A stretch of 64,000 nt of DNA, from assembly GCF_024753135.1 (NCBI RefSeq), contig NZ_JANUGP010000015.1:1-64000 (forward strand), in the 5' to 3' direction. Made by a program: the position numbers and the translations under genes. Source of the stretch: Streptomyces pyxinicus (GTDB lineage Bacteria > Actinomycetota > Actinomycetes > Streptomycetales > Streptomycetaceae). The notes under the pieces are model-generated. The model ran no database searches. It saw only the letters and a program-made list of their open reading frames with translations, and was not told where the DNA came from. This document shows positions 27,120 through 36,657 of the stretch, in pieces (position 1 is the stretch's first letter; each line of letters begins with the position of its first letter).

Positions 27120-27689
27120 ATGTCCGGACGCAACACCGTCATCCGCAGCCTGCACGATCTGGGACTGGCAGCGTGGTTCGGCGGCTCCCTGATGGGCGCG
27201 GTCGGCCTCAATGCCGCGGCACGGCAGGAGGGCGCCACGAGCACGGACAGGGCTCGTATCGCCTCGGCCGGCTGGGAGAAGTGGATGCCGGTCAGTGCCG
27301 CCGCGATCGGAGCCCATCTGTACGGGGGCGGCGGCCTGCTCGCGGTCAACGCCCACCGGGTCGCCAACCAGCAGGGGGTGGCCGCCTCCACCACGGCGAA
27401 GACAGTCGTCACCGCCGCGGCGCTCGCCGCCACCGCCTGCGCCCGCGTTCTCGGCAAGAGGATCGAACTCGCCTCCTCCCCCGACCCCGAGGACGTCGAA
27501 CGGGCGGTTCGGAATCCTGTCGACACCGACCGGGCGCGGAAACACCTCACCTGGGTGCAGTGGGCGGTTCCCGCCCTCACCGGATGCCTCGTGGCCCTCA
27601 ACGCGCTGCACGGCGAACAGCAGCGGCCCCTGGAACAGCTGCATGGCATGTGGGGGCACGCCCGCTCCACCACACCTCTCCTGCACTGA
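27120..27689 (+). CDS. Four-helix membrane protein of unknown function
   Basis: A 189-residue protein starting at the ATG 27120 behind GAAGGAG with ideal spacing. Four hydrophobic segments are visible: LHDLGLAAWFGGSLMGAVGL, the segment MPVSAAAIGAHLYGGGGLLA, then VVTAAALAATACARVLG, and VQWAVPALTGCLVALNAL. The loop between helices three and four is acidic (SPDPEDVERA). I do not recognise a named family. It appears monocistronic. Confidence 0.75.
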   Translation: MSGRNTVIRSLHDLGLAAWFGGSLMGAVGLNAAARQEGATSTDRARIASAGWEKWMPVSAAAIGAHLYGGGGLLAVNAHRVANQQGVAASTTAKTVVTAAALAATACARVLGKRIELASSPDPEDVERAVRNPVDTDRARKHLTWVQWAVPALTGCLVALNALHGEQQRPLEQLHGMWGHARSTTPLLH

Positions 27690-27903
27690 CGGAAACCACA
27701 GGGGCGGCGCCGGGTCCCTCGACGCGGTCCTGGACGGCGGGGGCCATACTCCTTTCCGGGGTACCCCACGCGTAGAAGACCCCTCGGGTTGCGGACGGAC
27801 CGGCAGCCGCGATGAGGCACTCTACGACGGACAGCGGCCTCATCGGTCCGCGCCCCCCGGCCCGGCTCTCAGAGCCGACACCATGGCAGAACCCTGTCGG
27901 TGA

Positions 27904-28362
27904 TCACGCTGCGGGAGCGGACGACGGTGGATGGAAACAGGCGGTGACGTCCTTGCCGCGGGGGCAGTGCCGCGTCTGCCAAGCGTCGGCGAGCGCGTCG
28001 ACCAGGAGCATGCCGCGCCCGCCGGTCGCCTCGCTGTCGCACCCGCGTCGCTCGGGTACCTGGTCACTGGTGTCGTGCACGGTGACGTGCAGACAGTCCC
28101 TGTCCCAGGTCAGGATCAACTGCGCGGCACTGTGCGCGTGTACGTGGGCGTTGGTGACGAGTTCGGAGACGGTGAGCAGTACCGCGTCCGCCGTCTCCGG
28201 TGCGGTCCGGGGCCAGCCCAGCGTCCGCAGGTGCTCACGCGTCCAGTCTCGGGCAGCCTTCACCGACGTGCTCAGCGGTAGCGACCGCGCCCAGCCCACC
28301 GCTCTCAGCGAAGCGTCCTCTGTCACCACTGCTCCCGATTCGACCGGCTCCGTGTCGCCCAT
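27904..28362 (-). CDS. ATP-binding anti-sigma regulatory factor (HATPase_c_2, RsbW/SpoIIAB-like)
   Basis: A 152-residue GHKL-fold protein. The N box is LLTVSELVTNAHVHA, the G1 box VHDTSDQVP and the G2 box GGRGMLLVDALADAW. Such proteins are serine kinases/anti-sigma factors or their Streptomyces relatives and usually act with STAS antagonists and SpoIIE-type phosphatases. One such phosphatase is encoded about 800 bases away. The ATG at 28362 is preferred; an in-frame start at 28401 would add 13 residues of unlikely sequence. Confidence 0.88.
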   Translation of the reverse strand: MGDTEPVESGAVVTEDASLRAVGWARSLPLSTSVKAARDWTREHLRTLGWPRTAPETADAVLLTVSELVTNAHVHAHSAAQLILTWDRDCLHVTVHDTSDQVPERRGCDSEATGGRGMLLVDALADAWQTRHCPRGKDVTACFHPPSSAPAA

Positions 28363-28397
28363 CGTCTGCCCGTGATCGGCTCGGGCAAGGGCACGGC

Positions 28398-28889
28398 TCA
28401 CATCCGCCGGTACGGGGGCGAACGGGGTGGATCCGCGCCCTGGCCGCCCCGCCCCGCGCCCGTCTCGGTTCCGCCCCCGGATTCGATGAACTCCTTGAAC
28501 CGCTTCAGGTCACCGGTGGCCTGGCGCTTGACGAAGCCGAGCTTGTCGCCGACGGACTCGGCCAGGCTCTGCGGGTCGTAGTCCGGCTGGAGCATGATCT
28601 TGGTGGTGTGGTCGTCGATGTAGTGGAAGGTGACGGCGCCGGCCTGCCGTGCTTCGCCTTCGATGCTGGTCCAGGCCACCCGCTCGCCGGGGATCTACTC
28701 GGTGATCTCGACGGCGAGCTCCCGCTCCACCCCGGCGATCCTGGTCTTCCAGTGCGTGAGGGTGCCGGTGCGCTGCTCGATCCGTTCGACGCCGTCCATG
28801 AACTGCGGGAAGTCCTCGAACTGGGTCCACTGGTTGTACGCGGTGCTGCCGGGGACGCCGACCTTGATGGATTCCTCGACCTGAGACAT
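28398..28889 (-). pseudogene. SRPBCC/cyclase-dehydrase protein with an in-frame TAG
   Basis: From the ATG at 28889 (GAGG nine bases upstream) the frame reads MSQVEESIKVGVPGSTAYNQ, FEDFPQFMDGVERI and LAVEITE. It then meets TAG at 28695-28697 and continues in the same frame IPGERVAWTSIEGEARQAG, then IDDHTTKIMLQPDYDP. EITEQIPGERVAW-like text is usual here, so CAG probably became TAG. Without the stop the product would be 163 residues, a normal length for these stress-associated coenzyme-Q-binding-like proteins. As written it is cut to 64 residues. Confidence 0.85.
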
Positions 28890-29166
28890 GGGCGCGACCT
28901 CACATCCGTGGCGGGGCACCGGTGGACTTCACGCCCTCGGCGCCGGTGTACGGCGAACTCCTTCCCGCTAGACCCCCGCAAGGGCCGTCGGATCGTCGAG
29001 GGGCACGGGTGGGGAAGGCGATCCGCACGGTGGTGTCCGGTGACTTCGGGTGAGGGTGAGGGTGACAGGATCGGGTGACGCGGGGATGTACGTTCTATCT
29101 GATCCGTCCCGTCAGGGTGCTGCCGAGTGGCGTCCGCTCGTAGGATGCGCGGATGGAGAGGACCGC

Positions 29167-30954
29167 GTGACCGAACACCCCTTTGAGGGACCCGAGACAT
29201 CACCGGGATGGTGTCAGCGTCTGCACGAACTGTGGCTCGCGGCCGTGCGGGCGCGTGACGTCACCACGCTCGCCACGCTCGTCTACTCCGGCCTTTCCGA
29301 GGTCACAGGCGCCGTCGCCGTCGTAGGAGCGCGGTGGGAGGGCCGTCGGACGCGCTACCTGCGACGGTGGACTCCGGACGCCGACGAGCAGGTCACCTGG
29401 TATCCGACGGCGGTCGACTGGCCCGGTGGCTCCACGCCGCCGGCCGCTCCCGTGGACGGGGACTCGCCTCGCGTCCGCCTGTGCGCACTCGACGGACCGG
29501 ACCCGGTGGCGGCATTGGTGGCGCCCTCGCTGCGGGAGACCGGCACGGTCGCCGCGATGGAGTGCGTCTTCCCGCTCGGCGCCGACGACGCCGCGGGCCT
29601 GTGGGTGGGGCTGGGGGACGTGCCGTCCGAGGAGGAGCGGCGCGGGCTCGGCGAGCAGCTGGTTCAGATCGCCGACGTGCTCATGGCCAGCAACCGGCGC
29701 ATCGTGGAGGACGAGATCCACGAGCGGCGCCAGGCACGCGACGCCTTCCTCGCCGAGGCCTCGCTCCAGATGGACGAAAGCCTGGAAGTCGAGGAGACGC
29801 TGCGCCGGGTGGCGCGTCTGGCGGTGCCCGCAGTGGCCGAGGGCTGTGCGGTGCACCTCTTCCGGCCGGACGGGGAACTCGAACCCGTCGCCACCGCCCA
29901 TGTCGCGGCACACGCGCAGACCTGGCTCGGTGACGTGGCTCTGCACGACGCCTGGCTGGCCGCCCAGCTCCGCCGCATCGCCCGCCAGCCCCGGGGTCAG
30001 GTGTTGAAGGACGCGGACCTGTCGGGCAGCCCTTTCGGGCCCGACGCCACCGGGGACGGCAAGACCATCCGCGCGCTGAGTGTCAGCCCGCTGCGGGCCC
30101 GGGGCCGTGTCCTCGGCACACTGACCTTCCTCTACCACCGCGACGACACCAGCCTCGCGGATCTGCCGACGCTGGCCGACCTGGCCGGCCGGGCCGCTCT
30201 CGCCATCGACACGGCCACCCTCTACGACCAGCGCCGCCAGCATGTGGAGACGCTGCAACGTCAGCTGCTCCCCCGCGTCCTGCCCGAGGCCCCAGGAGTA
30301 GAGCTGAGCGCCGCTTACCAGGTCGGTGACCCAAGTCTCGACGTCGGTGGCGACTTCTACGACGCGGTGATCACCGGCGACCGGATCTCGCTGTTCATCG
30401 GCGATGTGTGCGGGCGCGGGGCCGAAGCGGCGGCATACACCGCGCTGGCCCGCCACACCCTGCGCACCCTGCTGACGGACGGCATGGCTCCGGGCCGGAC
30501 CCTGGCCCGGCTGAACCAGGCACTTCTCGACGAGGGTGCCTCCCGTTTCGTCACGGCCCTGGTCGTCACCCTCACTCCCGCCGCCGGCGCCGGCTGGGAC
30601 GCCGAGATCGCCGGCGGGGGGCACCCGTGGCCGCTGGTCCGCCACGCCGACGGGTCGGTGGAGGAGCTGCCGGCCCGCGGCCTGCTGCTGGGCGTCGTGC
30701 CCGGCGCCGAGTACGCACCGCACCGTGTGCGGCTCGCGGACGGGGACGCCCTGGTGCTGTTCACCGACGGCCTCTCCGAGGCCCGGGCAGCGGACGGAAC
30801 CTGTTTCGAGGACCGTCTGCCGGAAGCCGTGGGACGGATCGGAGGGGTCGCCGAAGCTTCGGCGGCCCGGCTGGTCGCCGCCGCTTCCGACTTCCGCGAC
30901 ATGGGTGACGATGACGCCGCCGTACTGATCGCCTACCTGAAGGACCGACCGTGA
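29167..30954 (+). CDS. GAF-domain PP2C/SpoIIE-type serine phosphatase
   Basis: A 595-residue cytoplasmic signalling phosphatase. The start is the GTG at 29167 behind GGAGAGGA. The N-terminal ~190 residues form a GAF-like sensor without recognisable ligand residues. A coiled linker (EIHERRQARDAFLAEAS) and a second GAF domain to about residue 390 follow. The catalytic SpoIIE domain then shows GGDFYDAVI, IGDVCGRG, LFTDGLSEARA and DMGDDDAAVLIAY, with the metal-binding aspartates in place. It should dephosphorylate an anti-anti-sigma protein, in line with the anti-sigma-type ATPase gene nearby. The stop overlaps the start of the receiver gene by four bases (GTGA), so the two are coupled. Confidence 0.92.
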   Translation: MTEHPFEGPETSPGWCQRLHELWLAAVRARDVTTLATLVYSGLSEVTGAVAVVGARWEGRRTRYLRRWTPDADEQVTWYPTAVDWPGGSTPPAAPVDGDSPRVRLCALDGPDPVAALVAPSLRETGTVAAMECVFPLGADDAAGLWVGLGDVPSEEERRGLGEQLVQIADVLMASNRRIVEDEIHERRQARDAFLAEASLQMDESLEVEETLRRVARLAVPAVAEGCAVHLFRPDGELEPVATAHVAAHAQTWLGDVALHDAWLAAQLRRIARQPRGQVLKDADLSGSPFGPDATGDGKTIRALSVSPLRARGRVLGTLTFLYHRDDTSLADLPTLADLAGRAALAIDTATLYDQRRQHVETLQRQLLPRVLPEAPGVELSAAYQVGDPSLDVGGDFYDAVITGDRISLFIGDVCGRGAEAAAYTALARHTLRTLLTDGMAPGRTLARLNQALLDEGASRFVTALVVTLTPAAGAGWDAEIAGGGHPWPLVRHADGSVEELPARGLLLGVVPGAEYAPHRVRLADGDALVLFTDGLSEARAADGTCFEDRLPEAVGRIGGVAEASAARLVAAASDFRDMGDDDAAVLIAYLKDRP

Positions 30955-31409
30955 ACCAGGCGCACGCACCGGGTAAGCAGCTGGACATCGGCCGCATCCT
31001 GGTACTGGAGGACTCGAAGGAGGACGCGGAGGCGATCGAGCGCGCGCTCTCGCGCAGCCATCCGCAGTTGCGCCTGGAGTTTCTCGACCGCGGCGAGGGC
31101 CTCGTCGACCGCCTGCTGGGCGAGGAGCAGGTGCCCGGCATCCTGCTGCTGGACCTCAACATGCCTGGAGTCGGCGGCCACACAGTGCTCCGGGAGATCC
31201 GCGCCCGGCCGGAGCTGGCCGACATCGCCGTGGTGGTGTTCACCTCCTCGACGGCGCCGCCGGAGGTCGACGCCTGTTACGCGGCCGGGGCCGACAGCTA
31301 CGTCTACAAGCCGCTCAACTTCGAGTTGTTCCGTACGGTGCTCAAGGGCGCCGTCGACTACTGGCTGGAGGCCAAGGGTCAGCCTTCCGCACCGCCGGGC
31401 TCCGCCTGA
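30951..31409 (+). CDS. Stand-alone response regulator (Rcp1-like receiver)
   Basis: A 152-residue single-domain receiver. The acidic pocket is LVLEDSKEDAEAIE, the phospho-acceptor Asp is in LLLDLNMPG, the switch Ser/Thr in VVFTSSTAP and the conserved Lys in YVYKPLNF. The S-K-E-D spacing after the first acidic pair is typical of phytochrome-partner receivers such as Rcp1. No output domain is present, so it relays or sinks phosphate. Its likely kinase is the convergent phytochrome gene, whose 3' end it overlaps by 31 bases. It is coupled to the SpoIIE phosphatase gene, suggesting light input into the phosphatase switch. Confidence 0.9.
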   Translation: MNQAHAPGKQLDIGRILVLEDSKEDAEAIERALSRSHPQLRLEFLDRGEGLVDRLLGEEQVPGILLLDLNMPGVGGHTVLREIRARPELADIAVVVFTSSTAPPEVDACYAAGADSYVYKPLNFELFRTVLKGAVDYWLEAKGQPSAPPGSA

Positions 31410-33706
31410 GCGTCCTCGCCGAGGCTGAAGTAGAACGCCGTGCCCTCGCCGGGCTCGCTGACCAGCCACAGCCGGCCACCGTGGCGCTCGACGATGCGCT
31501 TCACCACGGCGAGGCCCACGCCGGTGCCGCCACCATGCTCCTGCGGTCCGTGCAGCCGGCGGAAAAGGGCGAAGACCTCCTCCTGCCTGTCGGGGGGAAT
31601 GCCGATGCCGTTGTCGCGTACCACGACGACCTGCGCGACCCGGTCGGCTCCCGGTGGCACCACGTCCTCCACGGTCACCTCCACCATGCGGTCGGGCCGG
31701 TCACCCGCGTACTTGGCGGCGTTGACCAGGAGATTGAGCAGGATCTCGAAGATCCGGTCGTGGTCGGCGCGTACGCGTGGCAGGACGCGCGGGCGCGACA
31801 CCCGCACCCCTTCCTCCGCGAGACGTGGCCCGGCGACCTCCAGGGCCTGGTCGAGAACGTCGTCGAGAGAGATGTCGTCCAGCCTCAGTCCGGTGCGGCC
31901 CATCCGCGCGTAGTGCAGCAGCGAGTTCAGCAGGTCGTCCATGCGGGCGGCGAGCCGCTTCATGGTCTCCAGCCTGCGCACGCTCAGGCTGTCCAGGCCG
32001 TCCCTCGCGTCCTCCAGGGTGAACGTGGCCGCGTTGGCGATACCCCGCAGCGGCTCCTTGAGGTCGTGCGCGGCGACGTGAGCGAAGGAGTCGAGGTCCA
32101 GGTTGGTCATCCGCAGTTCGTCGTTGAGCTGGTCCACCTCGTCGGCGTGGCGGAGCACCAGTTCGGTGAGGAGGCGCCCCATCTCCAGGGCGGCCGCCTG
32201 GTCCCGGGCGGTCCAGGGCAGGCTGCGGCCACGGATTATGGAGCGGTAGACGGCGCCCGAGCCGCGCGGTGTCAGGCGCTCGCCCGCCGGGCCGACGAGC
32301 ACGGGTCGGGACGGGTCCGCGGCCCACTCGCGCGGTGTCTGGCGTTCCTGCCGTACCCAGGCCAGGTAGTCGCCGCTGCGTCCGACGGGCAACAGCAGGA
32401 CACCGGCGGGGCAGCCCTCCGCCGGCGTGGTGGCACCGTCCGAGGCCAGCAGTTCCGGCAGCCGGTCGGTGGACCACACGCCACCGGAGCTCGCACGGGT
32501 CGCGTACCGGCTCAGAGCCAGGACGACCTCCTCGGCCACGGTCAGGCCGGCGGACGACAGACGGCCCCCGCGTACCAGCAGGACACCGTCGGCGCCCACC
32601 AGCTCGCGGACCAGCGCCTCATGCCGGAGCAGCGACGCGTCGACGTCCTCGTCCAGCAGCCCGGCGACAGCGGCCACCTCCTGGCCCGAACGTTCCAGGG
32701 CATCCGCGCGGTGCCGCTCCTCGATCGCGGCCAGTTGCATGGAGAACGCCGTACCGAACAGCTCGCACGCCGACCGTACCTCCGGCGCCAGGGTGCGCGG
32801 TGCGGCACCGTGACAGGCGATGAGGCCCCAGAGCCGGCCCTCCCGCAGCAGAGAGACCGACATCGAGGATCGGACTCCGATGTTGCGCAGGTACTCCAGG
32901 TGGAATCCGGAGACGGTCCGCAGCGCCGCGCCGGACAGGTCGAGCGGGGCGCCGGTGGCGGGGCGGCGCGCAGGGCGGAGCCGGGCCGTGGGGTCGTCGA
33001 CGTCGCAGATGACGCGGATCCAGTTCTCCTCGTACAGGCGCCGCGCCTGCGGAGGGATGTCGGTGGCCGGGAACCACAGGCCCAGCCAGGGTTCCCAGCC
33101 CTGCCCGACGTCCTCGGCGACCACCTCGCCGGGGCCGTCGACACCGTCGAAGCGGTAGGCGACGACCCGGTCGTACCCGGTGAGCCGACGTACCTCCCCG
33201 ACTGCGGCACGACAGCAGTCGAGCACTGTGCCGGAGGACCGCAGCCGGCGCAGCGCACGGCGGACCTCCTGGTAGAAGCCGGCGAACCGGAACGCGTCGT
33301 TTTCGTCACGTGGCTCGAATTCCAGCAGCACCAGACCATCGCGGCGGTGGGCGGACAGGTCGAAGCCGGTCCGGTGACCGGCGAAGCCGGCCGTGACGGG
33401 GAAGGTGACGGCGATGGAGTCGCCCTCGGCGGAGGCGTCCAGGGCCTCGGCCCAGTCGGACTCCGCCAGTACGGTGGTGACGTGCCGGCCGATCAGGTCC
33501 TCGGCCGCCGCGCCGAGCAGTGTCAGGGCGTTGTCGGCCGCGGTGTCGACGAGGCCGCTCGCCGGGTCGACCGCCAGCAGCGTCCCGTGCGACTGGACGC
33601 CGCCGAGCTCATGGATCCGTTCCCGCACACACTGCGAGAGGTCGAAGCCCGCGCCGGCGGAAGCCTCTGCCGATCGCGCCCGCTCCGACAACCACTCGTC
33701 CGTCAT
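31379..33706 (-). CDS. Bacteriophytochrome histidine kinase
   Basis: A 775-residue photoreceptor kinase. The N-terminal PAS domain contains FDLSQCVRERIHELGGVQSHG-like text whose Cys is the biliverdin attachment site of bacteriophytochromes. The GAF domain carries WFPATDIPPQARRLY, where most members have ASDIP; Thr replaces Ser next to the key Asp. A PHY-like region follows, then the kinase: phospho-acceptor His in FAHVAAHDLKEPLRG, the N box in LLNLLVNAAKYA, and G boxes VVRDNGIGIP and GGTGVGLAVVKRI. It should switch autophosphorylation with red/far-red light and hand phosphate to the convergent receiver. The ATG at 33706 has no clear Shine-Dalgarno; one at 33736 is possible. Confidence 0.93.
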   Translation of the reverse strand: MTDEWLSERARSAEASAGAGFDLSQCVRERIHELGGVQSHGTLLAVDPASGLVDTAADNALTLLGAAAEDLIGRHVTTVLAESDWAEALDASAEGDSIAVTFPVTAGFAGHRTGFDLSAHRRDGLVLLEFEPRDENDAFRFAGFYQEVRRALRRLRSSGTVLDCCRAAVGEVRRLTGYDRVVAYRFDGVDGPGEVVAEDVGQGWEPWLGLWFPATDIPPQARRLYEENWIRVICDVDDPTARLRPARRPATGAPLDLSGAALRTVSGFHLEYLRNIGVRSSMSVSLLREGRLWGLIACHGAAPRTLAPEVRSACELFGTAFSMQLAAIEERHRADALERSGQEVAAVAGLLDEDVDASLLRHEALVRELVGADGVLLVRGGRLSSAGLTVAEEVVLALSRYATRASSGGVWSTDRLPELLASDGATTPAEGCPAGVLLLPVGRSGDYLAWVRQERQTPREWAADPSRPVLVGPAGERLTPRGSGAVYRSIIRGRSLPWTARDQAAALEMGRLLTELVLRHADEVDQLNDELRMTNLDLDSFAHVAAHDLKEPLRGIANAATFTLEDARDGLDSLSVRRLETMKRLAARMDDLLNSLLHYARMGRTGLRLDDISLDDVLDQALEVAGPRLAEEGVRVSRPRVLPRVRADHDRIFEILLNLLVNAAKYAGDRPDRMVEVTVEDVVPPGADRVAQVVVVRDNGIGIPPDRQEEVFALFRRLHGPQEHGGGTGVGLAVVKRIVERHGGRLWLVSEPGEGTAFYFSLGEDAQAEPGGAEG

Positions 33707-34345
33707 GAGGGGATCATCCCCCACCGGGCTGGTCATCGAAAACGGGGGCACTCGGCTGCGGGGCCGGCGCGGATACGCGCCAACGGCCCCGCGCCGGTGC
33801 CCGGCGGGCCGCGACACCTGGGCACGCTGCTCGCCAGGAGCCCGCTCGACTCAACGGGCCCGGCGGGACTGCCGACCGCGTTCTACCCGGCGCCGCCGCG
33901 ATCGGGCGGATCTGCCGGCGCCCTGGGCGCCGCGTTGGTCTCGCGCTCGGCCATGGCGCGGCAGCTCTGGGCAGCGCGGGAGCGATCGCTGGGCGCGGCT
34001 CGATCGGGTGCGCCGGGGAACTGGCCACCGCGTGCCGCTTACCGCGCGGCCGAGCGACCCGTTCCTCCTCGCCTCCCTGGCCTTCACGGCTGCCTGCCTC
34101 GCCCTGCTGGGCCGCTTCTTTCGGATCATCGGATCATCGGGACCTGACACGCGTAACCACCCCGGCGGAGAGGTGGGGGCGGACCTGGGACCGGACGGCA
34201 GGCAAGACGGTGTGCTGCGAGCTTTCCGCGCCAGTCGTCCTGGGCCCCGGACGCCGAACTGACACCGGGTGGTGGCCGGCCCGGCGAACATCGCCCGCCC
34301 CGGAGGGGCCCGCACCGGCCCCGGTGCCGCCGCGGCCCGCCGGTG
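33707..34345. other. Intergenic, no gene recognised
   Basis: About 640 bases separate the phytochrome start and the DUF4157 gene's end. Long open frames exist but are arginine/proline-rich shadows without domains. The phytochrome promoter must lie near 33710-33850. Confidence 0.4.
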
Positions 34346-36550
34346 TCACGTCCGGGCGCGGGGTCCGACCAACTCCTCGTACAGCGCTCGGCGTTGCGGT
34401 GAGACCTCGTCGGTCCTGGCGAGTGCGCTCTCCCAGTCGCGCTGGATTTCGTCCAGGTAGGTTCGCCAGTCGCCACTGGGGTGGGAAGCGCCCATCGCCC
34501 GCAGGTCGACGAGGCGTTCGTTCTTGCCGAGGCCGCCGGAGCCGATCTTGTCTCCCTTGTGGCCGTGCAGAACCGACTCGGGGTTCGAGGTGGCTTCGGT
34601 GGAGCGGAAGTCGTGCTCGTAGCCGACGGGGCTGTCCGCGTGCGGTGCGATGGTCTCGATGCCGATCTGGAGAGAGCCGTCCTTCTCCGTGGTCGGGCGG
34701 TGGTAGACCAGCAGCACATGGCCGTACGAGCCATTGGGGAGGACCATGTCGCCGTTCCAGTCCTTGGAGCCGAATCCGCCACCGGAGATGTCCTGACCCC
34801 ATAGCTTGGGGCTGGCGGCGCCGACGGAGAGCTTGTTCGTGAGGGACGCCATGACGCCGCCCTTCTCCTTGAACTTGCCCGACGTCTCACCCTTGTTGGC
34901 GCCGATGGAGGTCCGGTGGGTGGCGAAGTCCCGTTCCGTCACACCGTCTGCGGGCTCCCCCTTGGTGTCGTCCTTGGTCACGCCCAGGAAGTGCGGCAGT
35001 CGGTAGGCTGCCTCGTCCTTCGAGCTCAGGGCGGGAATACGGACGTTGACGCGACCTCCGTGGGCCAGTGCCCGGATGACGTCCTGCTCGTAGTTGGCTT
35101 CGTGCGCGCCCTTCGCCGGGTTGTAGAGCTCAAGCCCGTGACGCAGCACGAGAAGGATTTTGGTGAGCATCTCACGGCTCTGGGCGTCCTTCTTCGCGTA
35201 GTCGGGGGCCTTCTTCTTGCCCTTGCCCAACGCGGCGCCCTCGGCCGGTACGGCACCCTCATGCCGGCGCGCGTCAGCCACACCCTCCGGATACAGGGTG
35301 TCGACGGCGGTGTCCCGGATCTGCTGGTCTCGCTCCCGCTCCAGGCCCTGCCGTTCTTCCGGCGTGGTGCCGGGCGCCTGGGTGAGCATGAACCGGCCGA
35401 GCGTGTAGGCCGGGTCCGTCGGCGTGAGGACTCCCGGCTCCCGCAGGATCGGGTGGTTCTTGCGGACGGCCAGGGTCGCGGTGAGGACACGCTTGCCGGC
35501 AGCCAGTTTCAACCAGTCCTTGAACGGCCCCTCGGTGTACTTCTCGGCCTCGTCGTACGTGCCGATCCCCACGTCTTTGAGCCACTGCTGGTTGACCGAG
35601 GAGAGCTGCCTGATGTCGTCCAGGTCCTGGTCGCCGAACGCCTCACCCCGCATCACCCGTCGGTCCAGGGTCTTCCGCAGCCGCATGGGGCCCTGGACCA
35701 TCCACTGCTCGGGCCACCATGTTCCGGGTGCGAAGACGTTCCGCTTGGACGTCGTCTGGACGGTGTCCTGTTCGATCGACTGGCTGAGGCGGGCGATGAT
35801 CTCCTTGCCCTTCGGAGCCGCTCCCTCCGCCGGTCCGGCCGCCTCTGCGGCGGACTCCTCGGCGGTGTCGGTCGGTCCCGTGCGCTGGACCGCCGTCTCC
35901 GCGGACCGAGCCCCCGGGTGGCCGTGGCCCTCGGCGGCATCCCGGTGGACCGCTCCCTCCCCCAGAACCGTGCTGGTGCCGCCGGAGCGCATCCGCGAGG
36001 CGTTCGACTCCGCTTCCCTTTCCTCGCTGTCGTCCGGGCGCGTCATGTTGAACCCGCCGCCCGTCGGATGCCCGACCGAGGCCCTCTGCCGGTTGCGGAC
36101 CGCGTGCGTCAACTCGTGGTCCAACGTCTGGGAATCGCCGCCCCCTTCACCGATCACGATGTCCTGGTCCACCGTGAACGCCCGGGCCTGCACGGCGGCT
36201 GCTGCCTGCTCCGCAGACGGGCCGGTGTGCAGCCGGACACCGGACAGGTCGGCCTGGAACTGCTCCTCCTTGCGGACCCGCGTCGCCTGGTCCAGAGGGC
36301 GGCCCGGCGCGCGCAGACCGGCTTCCACGTCGGAGCGGTCGGGAGTGTGCGAGCCGGCCGCGGCATCAGCACGCTGCACGGCCTCTCCCCGGCGGGGCCC
36401 GTCTCCTTCCCGCTCGCGGCGCATCATCCTCAGCACCGCCTGATTGCCGACGCTCGCCTGCAACCCCAGCAACCCGCCGGGCGCGGCCGTGCGGACGGTC
36501 CTTTCCCGGCCGTCCGCGGCTTCCGAACGCTGCCTGTCGTGCGCCCTCAT
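34346..36550 (-). CDS. eCIS-core (DUF4157) domain effector-like protein
   Basis: A 734-residue protein with no signal peptide. The ATG at 36550 follows AAGGGG. Residues ~1-80 are charged and contain LLGLQASVGNQAVLRMM, a common N-terminal peptide of DUF4157 proteins. Residues ~85-165 are the eCIS core: DLSGVRLHTGPSAEQAAAAV, then AFTVDQDIVIGEG, then HELTHAVRNRQ, with HELTH at codons 145-149. DUF4157 marks cargo of extracellular contractile injection systems. After a disordered stretch (to ~250), residues ~260-734 form an unfamiliar domain containing WPEQWMVQGPMRLRKTLDRR and YGHVLLVYHRPTTEKDGSL. Its activity cannot be named. No sheath, tube or baseplate gene lies in the window, so the injection system would be elsewhere. 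Confidence 0.85.
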   Translation of the reverse strand: MRAHDRQRSEAADGRERTVRTAAPGGLLGLQASVGNQAVLRMMRREREGDGPRRGEAVQRADAAAGSHTPDRSDVEAGLRAPGRPLDQATRVRKEEQFQADLSGVRLHTGPSAEQAAAAVQARAFTVDQDIVIGEGGGDSQTLDHELTHAVRNRQRASVGHPTGGGFNMTRPDDSEEREAESNASRMRSGGTSTVLGEGAVHRDAAEGHGHPGARSAETAVQRTGPTDTAEESAAEAAGPAEGAAPKGKEIIARLSQSIEQDTVQTTSKRNVFAPGTWWPEQWMVQGPMRLRKTLDRRVMRGEAFGDQDLDDIRQLSSVNQQWLKDVGIGTYDEAEKYTEGPFKDWLKLAAGKRVLTATLAVRKNHPILREPGVLTPTDPAYTLGRFMLTQAPGTTPEERQGLERERDQQIRDTAVDTLYPEGVADARRHEGAVPAEGAALGKGKKKAPDYAKKDAQSREMLTKILLVLRHGLELYNPAKGAHEANYEQDVIRALAHGGRVNVRIPALSSKDEAAYRLPHFLGVTKDDTKGEPADGVTERDFATHRTSIGANKGETSGKFKEKGGVMASLTNKLSVGAASPKLWGQDISGGGFGSKDWNGDMVLPNGSYGHVLLVYHRPTTEKDGSLQIGIETIAPHADSPVGYEHDFRSTEATSNPESVLHGHKGDKIGSGGLGKNERLVDLRAMGASHPSGDWRTYLDEIQRDWESALARTDEVSPQRRALYEELVGPRART

Positions 36551-36657
36551 CGATGCCCCTTACCGAAACGATGACATCGACGGTAGAACCACTGGCATCG
36601 CATCGAAAGCGCCGGCCGACGGACCGGAGAACGCCCGCCCCCGCGACACGCGCCTCA

